Source: Flavobacteriaceae bacterium
Lineage (GTDB): Bacteria > Bacteroidota > Bacteroidia > Flavobacteriales > Flavobacteriaceae
NCBI GenBank assembly: GCA_026988075.1
Contig: JALSLZ010000200.1
Coordinates: 1 to 32,268, forward strand
Direction of reading: 5' to 3'
DNA: 32,268 nucleotides
Under the pieces are notes generated by a model. It ran no database searches and had not been told where the DNA came from. It worked only from the letters and a program-made list of their open reading frames with translations. Of this stretch, positions 7,928 to 16,902 are shown piece by piece. The position numbers and the translations under genes were made by a program. Every line of letters begins with the position of its first letter. Position 1 is the first letter of the stretch.

Positions 7928-9505
7928 ATGAAAAAATTTAAAATATTCTATCTATTTCTAATTATCAGTTTATTAACAAACTGCAAATCTACAGAAAAGT
8001 ATAATAAACAAGTAAGTAAACTTCATTCTGTAGAAGAGTTACATCAAGATATTGATTATGCTTACAAAAAATTAAAAAAATGGCATCCTAATTTATACCA
8101 ATATATTAAAAAGGAAGAATTAGATGCTGCTTTTAATAATTTAAAAAGTCGTATTAAATCTCCTAAAACTACTATTGAATTTTACAATGAATTTGCACCT
8201 ATTATTGCTAAAATTGGTCAAGGACATACTGCATTAAAAGTTGCGCATAAATGGCAAACAAAAAAAGACTTAAAAAAACGAGGAAATAGAGAAAATCCTT
8301 TTAGAATACTACGTTTTAACACTCTAAACGAAAAGGTTTTTATTCAAAATAATTTCGGAAAAGATACTACAATTATTAAAGGTTCTGAACTACTAAAAAT
8401 TGAAAAAGAAACAGTTCAATTTATATATAACTCATCTAAAAACATTGTAACCGGCGATGGTTATAATAAAACGTTCTTACAAAAATTTCCGTACAAAAAT
8501 ATTGGCATGTTTTATACGAATACTCATACTTTAAAAGACAGCTTGCTATTAACCTTAAAATACAACGATAGCATTTACAAAAAATACATTTATGCCTATA
8601 CTAAAAAAGAACCAACTAAAAAGAAAGACAGTATTATTGCTAAGAAAAAGCTAAACAAAGCGGAAAGAAAAATTGCAAAGAAAAAGAAAAAAGAAAGACA
8701 AAAATGGGAACAAAAATATGGCTATAATAAATTAACAAAAGAAAACACATTAAGTCTAAATTTTATTAAAACTAAAGACAGCTCAAAAACTGTGGCAATG
8801 ATGAAAATACGAAGTTTTTCAAGTGGGAATCATGAAAAATTTTATGCCGAAAGCTTTAAAAAAATTGATTCAGCAAAAGTAGATAACTTAATTATTGATA
8901 TAAGAGATAACCTTGGAGGAGAACTTTTTGCAATTGCTGATTTGTATTCTTACTTAGTTACTGAAGATCATTATTTTATTAGTCCATCAAAAATGACAAA
9001 AGCAAACAGTTTTTCTTATCCATTATTTTATGGTAAGTCAAAATTGATAAAAGGCTTATTACTTCCTATTACTTTTCCTTTAGCTAAAACAATTCAAGCT
9101 ATTATGGTCAAAAAAATTAATGGTGAACCACATTTTGTATTTAAAAGCGCAAAACTACAAAAAGCAAAAGAAGAACATAATTTTAATGGAAAAATATATG
9201 TTTTAATCAACGCAAGTAGTTTTTCTGCAAGTACTGTTTTATCTAACAAATTACAAGCTACAAAAAGAGCCTTTTTTGTTGGTGAAGAAACTGGCGGAGC
9301 ATATAATTCTACTGTTGCTGGAATATTAGTAAGAATTGAATTACCTAACTCTAAAAATTACATTCGATCTGGTTTAATGGTATTAGATACTCCTCACAAA
9401 ACAACACCAGATGGTTATGGTATAAAACCTGATAAATACATCGAAGTAACGACCTTAAATCAAGACGAACAGTTAGATTGGATATTAAATGATATTGCAA
9501 AATAA
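7928..9505 (+). CDS. S41 family peptidase, predicted lipoprotein
   Basis: Signal peptide with lipobox (LLTNC); LIIDIRDNLGGE and INASSFSASTVLSNKLQ...GEETGGAYNST S41 motifs. Confidence 0.85.
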   Translation: MKKFKIFYLFLIISLLTNCKSTEKYNKQVSKLHSVEELHQDIDYAYKKLKKWHPNLYQYIKKEELDAAFNNLKSRIKSPKTTIEFYNEFAPIIAKIGQGHTALKVAHKWQTKKDLKKRGNRENPFRILRFNTLNEKVFIQNNFGKDTTIIKGSELLKIEKETVQFIYNSSKNIVTGDGYNKTFLQKFPYKNIGMFYTNTHTLKDSLLLTLKYNDSIYKKYIYAYTKKEPTKKKDSIIAKKKLNKAERKIAKKKKKERQKWEQKYGYNKLTKENTLSLNFIKTKDSSKTVAMMKIRSFSSGNHEKFYAESFKKIDSAKVDNLIIDIRDNLGGELFAIADLYSYLVTEDHYFISPSKMTKANSFSYPLFYGKSKLIKGLLLPITFPLAKTIQAIMVKKINGEPHFVFKSAKLQKAKEEHNFNGKIYVLINASSFSASTVLSNKLQATKRAFFVGEETGGAYNSTVAGILVRIELPNSKNYIRSGLMVLDTPHKTTPDGYGIKPDKYIEVTTLNQDEQLDWILNDIAK

Positions 9506-9512
9506 ATGAAAA

Positions 9513-9596
9513 TGTTGAATGTTGAATGTTGAATGTTGAATGTTGAATATTGAATGTTGAATGTTGAATGTTGAATGTTGAATGTTGAATGTTGAA
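9513..9596. repeat. Heptamer tandem array (TGTTGAA)12, one variant unit (TATTGAA)
   Basis: Twelve contiguous 7-bp units counted directly; the sixth unit (9548-9554) is TATTGAA. Confidence 0.97.
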
Positions 9597-9669
9597 TTAA
9601 AAAAATAATTATAAATTGAATTTGATACTTTTAATCCTATTTTTATTATTTACAACAGTTAGCAATGTT

Positions 9670-9848
9670 AACTCGGATTATTTATAGGTTTTCATTATGA
9701 AAAGTCAAAATACCAATAAAAACCTAACGAAGTGGCTCACGAATAATTTGCGCAACAATAAAAAAGGAATTGCAGCCCAATTTTGGGTTAAATGAATTTC
9801 GAGTATTTTCAATTATACAGGTAGTTTGGCTTTCTAATAACCTGAGTT
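9670..9848. mobile_element. Possible MITE / IS remnant bounded by imperfect inverted repeats
   Basis: AACTCGGATTATT at 9670-9682 against the reverse complement of AATAACCTGAGTT at 9836-9848 (AACTCAGGTTATT), 11/13 match; no substantial ORF inside. Confidence 0.35.
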
Positions 9849-9971
9849 CGGGTTAAAATTCATTTTAGCAAAAAGCATCTTTACAGCTGTAGAATTTATT
9901 AAAATTCTATCTCCTACTCTATCCTATTCAACAAAAAACAAATTAAAATTTCATTATTTTTATTTTTAAAA

Positions 9972-12900
9972 TTACTCAACAACAATTCTTACACCTTTAC
10001 TATGGCTACTAAATTCTGGCGCATACATCGATTGTATTGTTGTGATTCCGTTAGAGAAATTACCTTTATTATTTACTCGTAAATCATATTCAAAAACATA
10101 CACACCTTTAGGTAAATAGTCAATGAAAAAATTTGTACTTGCATCTTTTGTACTTTCATAATAACCCAATCCGTCTTGCCATTTATATTGAGACAGTACG
10201 TTTACAGGCTCAAAACCTGCTGCTCTCATATCTTTCATGTGAATAAATTCCATTGGTCTATCTACACGTAATTCAATACGAACTCGTACTAAATCGCCTA
10301 ATTTTAGTTTTGTTTTATCTGTTATTTCAGTAATTAGTTCTCCGTTATCTTCATTGGTTTTTACAAATAATTTTTTCTTTAATTTTAATGGCGTTTCTGC
10401 CATGGTTATTTTATCTAAATTTTCAAAATACTGCCAATACATTGCGCCCCAAGCAATACCTTTTCCTTCTTTTTTAATCGTTACTTCTGCCATTTTTGGA
10501 GTTATTTCTTTTCCGTTCCATGATGTTTTGTAATAACCTGTTCCTGCTTCTACTTTTGTATCTTGCAATTCTAATGGTTTTATGGTTTTATTACCAATAG
10601 TAACAGATACAAATTTTGTTGTACTTATCCAATCTGTTCCTTGTAAAAGCAAAGCATAAACAGCTTCTGTAGTTGCTTTGGTTGTTTTCCAACGATTGGT
10701 TTGTTTATTTTTTAATAACCATATTTTTAAATTATCAACATCATCAATATTATTACCTATTTCGCTAAAAGTTTCAATCATTAAAGCTTGTGTTTCAATT
10801 GGTGCTTGATACCAATAATATGAATTTATATTCTCTTTCCAATACATACCTAATTCATCACTTGTAATAGCGTTTTCTTTTAATGAATGTAAAACATCAT
10901 CCGCTACAGCGTTATTTTTACTACGCTTAGCATTTAACGCAATCATTCCTTTATTATATAGACTATAATCATTCCAATATTTAAAAGATTGATTTGTATA
11001 ATAATCAAAAGCTTTTTTTACATTTTTAGGAATTTTTCTATTCTTAAAAAAACTACGTACATACAAATAATGGATTTGAAAATTTGAAGTGTTATTTTTC
11101 ATTAAAAATTCCTTTATTCTATTACTTTTTTCAGTATCATTTGCATAAATTTTATTTGCTAAACGCAATAAATCATTATAATCTTTTAAAATTTCATTAT
11201 CCAAATATGAAATAGCCTTATTTAACATGTTTTCACTCTTATTTTTTAGCGATTCATTTTCTAAAGCACCAAGCTTATTTAAATGACCAAAACCTGCAAC
11301 AATATACTGTGTAATGTATCTGTTTTCGTAACGTGCCCCATTAAACCATGGAAAACCACCAGAAGCCATTTGCATCTTTTTTAATTTATTAACGGCTCGG
11401 TTCTGTTCATTTTTCATTTTATTTAAATCGAACAACAAAGCAATGCGTTTTTTTTGTTCGGTTTCACTCTGCGCATCTCTAAGCCAAGGTGTTTCTTGAA
11501 TAATTAAAGACTTTAACTCTTGGTTTTTTTCTAAGTTACTCAATAAAGTGTTACTACTTTTCCATTGATTAAAAACTTGTTGAATTAATGGATTGGAGTT
11601 TGCAATATGGCTCGCTAATGTATTGGCATAATAACGAGAAAAAGTTTGCTCTGCACATTCGTATGGATATTCCATTAAATAAGGTAAAGCCTGAACTGCA
11701 TACCAAGCAGGGTTTGAAGTTACTTCTAATGTTAATTTATGATTCTTTCTGGTGTTAGAACTTGTATTTTTTAATTTATCTAACGTAAATGTTTTTGTTT
11801 GGTTAGAACGTATCCACATTGGCATTGTTTCGGTTACTAACATTCTATTTGATAAAACTGGCAACACATTTTGTTCACCATCAGAATAATTTTCAGCTTT
11901 AGCAATAATTTTATATTGTATTGCTTGTATGTTTTCTGGAATATGAAGTGTCCACGATAGATTTGTATTTCCGTCTGCAGCTACTTTAAAAGCTTTGTTT
12001 TTCGCATCATTTTCTAAATCAACATCAATTGATTTGTTGGTAATTGCATCAAATAATTGTAATTCTGCTTGACCTGAAAGTTGCTTGTTTGTTAAATTAG
12101 CAATTTTAGTACTAATTACAATTTCATCGCCTTCGCGTAAAAAACGTGGTGGATTTGGTAAAACCATTAATTCTTTTTGTGTAACAGTTTCTAAAGTTTT
12201 TATAGCGGAATGCAAATCTTTTGTATGTGCTAATAATTGCATTTTCCATTTGGTTAAACTTTCTGGCGCTGTAAAACTAAAGCTTACATTGCCGTCTTTA
12301 TCTGTTTTTAATTGTGGAAAGAAAAAAGCAGTTTCATTAAAGTTTGTTCTAACTTTTACATTGCTAAAATCTTCTTGATTTTCTGGCTTATTTTGTGAGT
12401 TTCCTCCAGAATTATCCTCTTTTTTTTGTTCTATACTATCTTTATTAATTTCCTCATTAGCATTTACTTCTGCTGTAATTGCTACGCCTGCACTTTTAGC
12501 ACTTAACTTTTTTCGCATTTGTTTTGGGGCTGACTTAAACATTATGCCATTTGCTTGATCGCTTTCCATTTCATACATTGGCTCAATATAGCCAAAATGA
12601 CTATACCCAAAATGCAAGCCAAACCAGTTTAAATCGTCATAAGCTTGATATTTTACATTTTTATATGGATAATTTGATTGATAAGCTCTAAAACTGCCAA
12701 CACCAAAACTATTACTTGCATTAATCCTATTTATTGGATAATAATTCACCCTATATATTGGGTTAAATTGCCACTTATGTGGTTTAAATTGATCTAAACT
12801 CACATCATACATACTTGCAAGTATTTCTGCCGTAACTTTATCTTTTTTATTTCCTTTTATTTTGAAACTCCATGTTTCTTTACTTTCTGGTAGTAATCTA

Positions 12901-15900
12901 TCTCTAAAAGTTAGGGTTTCAATTTCTAAATCCATTTTTTTATATGGCACATTTACAGTTAAATTTCCACCCAAATAAGAATTGTAGTTTACTAAGCTAT
13001 ACGATATGCTAAAACCACCAACATCTTCTTTATTTATTGGTATGCTAAGTGTTTTTATTTCATTACTTAAATGAACAAGTTCCGTTTTTACAATTTTATT
13101 ATCTTTTTCAACTCTTAAAACAACCGTCATATCATTAGAAGCTGTACCTATTTTTACCAATACCTTCTCGCCTACGCTGTAACTTTTTTTATCTATAGTA
13201 ATATCAAAAAACTGATTGTCTGCTACTGTTTTATCATCATTACTAAATAAATTAAAGCCTGCTTTATCAATTATTTTTTGATTAAAAGTGTCATTTGCTT
13301 CGGCAATAACAATATATGCACCCGATTCCCATTTTTTTGTTTTAACAAAATCAATTTCTTTACTTTTTGAAGTATCAAATTTTATTGAATAAACTTCTTT
13401 ACCAAGCGTATTTTCTTCTTTTTTATACAACTCGTTTGGAAACTCTTTTTCATATTCAATCGCTGATATTTCTTGATAATCTGGTATATTCCAAGGACGA
13501 TTTCTATAAACCGATTTTGGTGCTTTTACTTTATAAATTTTAATAATTCCCTTTGTTGCTACAAATTCTCCGTTAAGGTTTTTTGTTTCAATGGTAATTT
13601 TATTCTCTTTGCTTTTTTTATTAATTTTATCTGCCACTAAAATTGAAAGTTCTTGCGAATGATAACCAACACGAACAAGTGTAGATGTACTTCGAGTTTC
13701 ACCATTAATATCGGTTATATCGGCAGTTATTTCATAAGTAAATATTGGCAAATCTTTTTTATTAACTGATTTATCTGGTTGTGCTAAAAATTCAATTTCA
13801 AAAGTTCCTTTTGCATTTGTTGTTGTTTCGCCATGTGCTATTTCTTGCGCCTCTGAATTGAAACCATAAGAGCGATACCAATACCACCATTTTGGGTATT
13901 GCACTTTTCTTTTAACCTTGTAAACTACTTTAGCATTAGTTATATTTGAACCCACATAAGCTAAGGCTTTCCCTTTTATCGTTATGGTGTCATTTAGTTT
14001 AAATACATCGTTAATTTTATTGAATTTAGCAGCAAATTTTGGACGCTTATATTCTTCTACCGAAAAATAAACGCCACCTTGATAATCACTAAAACTATGT
14101 GCATAAATTTGATAATTACCTGTTAAACCATTATTTGGCAAAATAAATTCACCATTAAACGACCCAAATTCATTAGTTATTAATTCGAGTTTTTTTACAT
14201 CTTGATTATTTACATCTTTTAAAGTAACTGTTACTTTAGAATTAGCTATAACTTCCGATTTATTTTCTGCTTGAGACAAGGCAATTCCTTTAAAATAAAC
14301 TGTTTGAGATGGTCTATAAATACTTCTGTCGGTAAATAAAAACACTTTATTATTTTTATACTCATATTTATTGTAATTATTTCTATTATTTAAATTAAAA
14401 TATCTAAAAACCCCTTTATTATCGGCTTTTGTTACTGTAATTTCTACTTGATTATGATTGTTTTTTGGTGTTAAATAACTAAAGCCATCTTGATTGGTTG
14501 TTATTATTTTGTCTATCTTCTTATTATACCTACTTATATCGTAATTTTTAATCTGAACTTTTGCGTTCTCAATTGGCTTACCTGTTACTCTATTTACAAT
14601 TTGATAGGTATATTTATTTTGAAAAACATTTTGAACTAATGCTATATTTGTTACTTGAATAAAGCCATATGCATAAGTTGACGAATCTTTAAAATCTAAA
14701 TTTTGTGATGCTAAAATTAAATATTCACCTTGAGGTAATATTGGCACAATTACTTCGGTTGTATGATTTTGAAAATCTTTTTCATTTTTTAAATTACTTG
14801 AAAAACTTTTAACGTAACTTAGTTTTTTTATCACATTAAATTTTTCACTATTGTTATAAATACGTCTTAATTTATCGAATACTTCTCTATTAGCTTTATA
14901 AATTTTAAAATGTACTTTATCAATATTTTTATAATTTATTAAAATTTTACTTTTTTTATTACTACTCACAAATTTTTCGTTTTGCAATTGTATTTGAGAA
15001 TGTACTATTTGGTTTTTTAAATTTACACATTTAATTGCACCTGCACTTTTAGGAAATTTCGATATTGCCATATCACAAACTGTAATTGCTTTTTTAAAAT
15101 CAAACTGATGTGCATCTCCTTGTTTATTATTGTATTTATTGGCTTGTTGCTGATGGTATTGTGCTATTCTAAAATCAATTTCTGTTGAAATTGGACTGTT
15201 ATTATATGTATTTTGCAGTTTTTTTAAGGTTTCAAAATAAATTAATTCTTTATTACTAAAACGTGCATTTTGCATTACAAAATCTAACCTATTAAGTGTC
15301 AAATCAATTAGAGCAGTTTTATTTTTATCAGTTAAATGAAAATTTGTTAAATCTTTATAAATTTTTAAGGCTTGTAGTTTTTGTGATTTCATATCTTTTG
15401 AAGTGAAATCTGCTTTTATAAATTCATTATTATCTCCTAAAAATACCATGCTATCAATTTCGAATTTATAGCTTGGCTGTGCTAAATTACTTTCGCCAGT
15501 TCTATAAAATTCTAATGCTTTATTTGCTATAAAGTCATAAACTGTTGGTCTATATATTTTTGATTTTTCTTGTAAGTTTAAAATCGCATTAAATTGTGAT
15601 AATTGTTCAACTTTCAAAATCAAACCATTTTCTAAAGCGCTTTTAAAATGCGTGTCTATTTCAGTAAAAATAGTATGTAAATCCCAGGTTCTAAAATCTT
15701 TAGTATCCTCTTTTTTTGCTGTGTTTGTTCTGTTGTAGAATTTATATCTATTTTGCTGAAAATATTGCCAATATAAATTAGCCAAAATACTTTCTAACAT
15801 GTTTTTTTCTGGTGCTTGTGCTATACCAATTTCTTTCTTAATGGTATTTATAATTTTTAGTTGTGCATCTTCTTCAAGTGTCAACGCAAATTTGGACTTA

Positions 15901-16106
15901 AATAAAATTGTTTTAATAATTTGAACTGAATTATTTGTTAATTTAGCATTATTATAAATACGCTCTACTTCTGCTAAAGCAGATTTTGGCAAACCTTTAC
16001 TTTCATATTCTTGTACTTTATCCCAATCACTTTCGAAATTTGATTGAGCATTTAGTAGATTTGAAAATAATAATATCATACTTAATGTTGTTATAAATTT
16101 TTTCAT
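9972..16106 (-). CDS. Alpha-2-macroglobulin family protein (MG2 domain, CxEQ thioester-type motif)
   Basis: 2044 aa, signal peptide MKKFITTLSMILLFSNLLNAQ; MG-type region FLFTDRSIYRPSQTVYFKGIAL; FFFPQLKTDKDGNVSFSFTAPESLTKWKMQLLAHT; PYECAEQTFSRYYAN. Confidence 0.92.
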   Translation of the reverse strand: MKKFITTLSMILLFSNLLNAQSNFESDWDKVQEYESKGLPKSALAEVERIYNNAKLTNNSVQIIKTILFKSKFALTLEEDAQLKIINTIKKEIGIAQAPEKNMLESILANLYWQYFQQNRYKFYNRTNTAKKEDTKDFRTWDLHTIFTEIDTHFKSALENGLILKVEQLSQFNAILNLQEKSKIYRPTVYDFIANKALEFYRTGESNLAQPSYKFEIDSMVFLGDNNEFIKADFTSKDMKSQKLQALKIYKDLTNFHLTDKNKTALIDLTLNRLDFVMQNARFSNKELIYFETLKKLQNTYNNSPISTEIDFRIAQYHQQQANKYNNKQGDAHQFDFKKAITVCDMAISKFPKSAGAIKCVNLKNQIVHSQIQLQNEKFVSSNKKSKILINYKNIDKVHFKIYKANREVFDKLRRIYNNSEKFNVIKKLSYVKSFSSNLKNEKDFQNHTTEVIVPILPQGEYLILASQNLDFKDSSTYAYGFIQVTNIALVQNVFQNKYTYQIVNRVTGKPIENAKVQIKNYDISRYNKKIDKIITTNQDGFSYLTPKNNHNQVEITVTKADNKGVFRYFNLNNRNNYNKYEYKNNKVFLFTDRSIYRPSQTVYFKGIALSQAENKSEVIANSKVTVTLKDVNNQDVKKLELITNEFGSFNGEFILPNNGLTGNYQIYAHSFSDYQGGVYFSVEEYKRPKFAAKFNKINDVFKLNDTITIKGKALAYVGSNITNAKVVYKVKRKVQYPKWWYWYRSYGFNSEAQEIAHGETTTNAKGTFEIEFLAQPDKSVNKKDLPIFTYEITADITDINGETRSTSTLVRVGYHSQELSILVADKINKKSKENKITIETKNLNGEFVATKGIIKIYKVKAPKSVYRNRPWNIPDYQEISAIEYEKEFPNELYKKEENTLGKEVYSIKFDTSKSKEIDFVKTKKWESGAYIVIAEANDTFNQKIIDKAGFNLFSNDDKTVADNQFFDITIDKKSYSVGEKVLVKIGTASNDMTVVLRVEKDNKIVKTELVHLSNEIKTLSIPINKEDVGGFSISYSLVNYNSYLGGNLTVNVPYKKMDLEIETLTFRDRLLPESKETWSFKIKGNKKDKVTAEILASMYDVSLDQFKPHKWQFNPIYRVNYYPINRINASNSFGVGSFRAYQSNYPYKNVKYQAYDDLNWFGLHFGYSHFGYIEPMYEMESDQANGIMFKSAPKQMRKKLSAKSAGVAITAEVNANEEINKDSIEQKKEDNSGGNSQNKPENQEDFSNVKVRTNFNETAFFFPQLKTDKDGNVSFSFTAPESLTKWKMQLLAHTKDLHSAIKTLETVTQKELMVLPNPPRFLREGDEIVISTKIANLTNKQLSGQAELQLFDAITNKSIDVDLENDAKNKAFKVAADGNTNLSWTLHIPENIQAIQYKIIAKAENYSDGEQNVLPVLSNRMLVTETMPMWIRSNQTKTFTLDKLKNTSSNTRKNHKLTLEVTSNPAWYAVQALPYLMEYPYECAEQTFSRYYANTLASHIANSNPLIQQVFNQWKSSNTLLSNLEKNQELKSLIIQETPWLRDAQSETEQKKRIALLFDLNKMKNEQNRAVNKLKKMQMASGGFPWFNGARYENRYITQYIVAGFGHLNKLGALENESLKNKSENMLNKAISYLDNEILKDYNDLLRLANKIYANDTEKSNRIKEFLMKNNTSNFQIHYLYVRSFFKNRKIPKNVKKAFDYYTNQSFKYWNDYSLYNKGMIALNAKRSKNNAVADDVLHSLKENAITSDELGMYWKENINSYYWYQAPIETQALMIETFSEIGNNIDDVDNLKIWLLKNKQTNRWKTTKATTEAVYALLLQGTDWISTTKFVSVTIGNKTIKPLELQDTKVEAGTGYYKTSWNGKEITPKMAEVTIKKEGKGIAWGAMYWQYFENLDKITMAETPLKLKKKLFVKTNEDNGELITEITDKTKLKLGDLVRVRIELRVDRPMEFIHMKDMRAAGFEPVNVLSQYKWQDGLGYYESTKDASTNFFIDYLPKGVYVFEYDLRVNNKGNFSNGITTIQSMYAPEFSSHSKGVRIVVE

Positions 16107-16179
16107 TTATTAATTGTTTTTAATGTTGAATTATAGATCTATACTATTAGGTATAATAACAACTATAACCTCTTCTTTA

Positions 16180-16187
16180 CAAAGATA
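16180..16187 (-). promoter_or_regulatory. Possible Bacteroidota -7 box for the alpha-2-macroglobulin gene
   Basis: Minus strand TATCTTTG fits TAnnTTTG; no clear -33 TTG box seen. Confidence 0.35.
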
Positions 16188-16300
16188 GCAAAAAGTATTC
16201 CGAAAAAAAGTATAAATGAGTGAACGGCAAACTTGAGTTAGTAATCTACCTTTTTAGTTGAGTTACTTGAGGTAGCTATTTAGCAACCAGCAATAGTTTA

Positions 16301-16331
16301 AAAAATAAAAGACCTCACAAAAAGTGAAGCC
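16301..16331 (-). terminator. Intrinsic terminator of rnpB
   Basis: Minus strand GGCTTCAC-TTTT-TGTGAGGTC type hairpin (8 bp with G-U pairs) at 16331-16312 followed by TTTTATTTTTT. Confidence 0.7.
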
Positions 16332-16341
16332 TTTTAAAAAA

Positions 16342-16663
16342 ATTAGATCTATAAGCCGGATTTTGTATTTTGTTTAACCAAAACCTTTATCATTTATCTG
16401 TACTAATCATTACTGATTAATTATAGCTGTTCACCCCTTGAAGATTTGAGCGAGCACTCTTTATCGAATTAACGACACTCCAATATACGTAACATTGCAC
16501 CTCGTAGAGTTTACCTGGTTTCACTACAGCATTACCTGTACCTGCTTTCTGTTGCACTTGTCCTCTAATATATAAATATACTATGACGGCTGTTAGCCGC
16601 TACGATGCTCTTTGGTGTCCGGACTTTCCTCCATCAAAATTGACAGCGATAAAGCAATCTAAT
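16342..16663 (-). ncRNA. rnpB: RNase P RNA (bacterial class A)
   Basis: Minus strand has GGAGGAAAGTCCGGACACC near the 5' end, AGAGGACAAGTGCAACAGAAAGCAGG, GTGAAACCAGGTAAACTCTACGAG, and ACAAAATCCGGCTTATAGATCTAAT at the 3' end. ATTAGAT/ATCTAAT pair as P1 and set the ends. Confidence 0.94.
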
Positions 16664-16669
16664 AGATTG

Positions 16670-16677
16670 CAAATCTA
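16670..16677 (-). promoter_or_regulatory. Possible -7 box for rnpB
   Basis: Minus strand TAGATTTG matches TAnnTTTG and sits about 7 nt upstream of the 5' end predicted from P1 pairing. Confidence 0.5.
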
Positions 16678-16697
16678 ATTTATTAATTACTAATATT

Positions 16698-16766
16698 AAA
16701 AAAGTAGTGGGTTTATTTTCTATCTAATTATTAGGCATAAAAAACCCACTCTACTCCTAGAGTGGG
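16698..16766 (-). terminator. Overlapping intrinsic terminators between dnaJ and rnpB
   Basis: Minus strand CCCACTCTA-GGAG-TAGAGTGGG-TTTTTT (stem 16766-16745), then GTGGGTTT ... AAACCCAC TACTTTTTT (16749-16742 with 16714-16707, T-run at 16703-16698). Confidence 0.75.
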
Positions 16767-16902
16767 AAAATTGCTATGAAAAAGAAATTATTAGACTTCT
16801 CTAATAATTACAATGCAAATATAATATTTTTTTCATTATATCAAACAAATATCTAAGAAATATTCATAATAATATATAAAAACTCAAAATACTGAATCGA
16901 TG

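Noticed and set aside
9513-9596. CRISPR array
   Set aside because: Units are 7 bp and contiguous with no spacers; this is a microsatellite.
12085-12378. 97-aa plus-strand ORF
   Set aside because: Antisense within the alpha-2-macroglobulin gene.
16140-16300. Partial repeats (GAGTTA, CTACC/GGTAG) upstream of the alpha-2-macroglobulin gene
   Set aside because: Matches are short and imperfect; no convincing structure beyond a possible -7 box.
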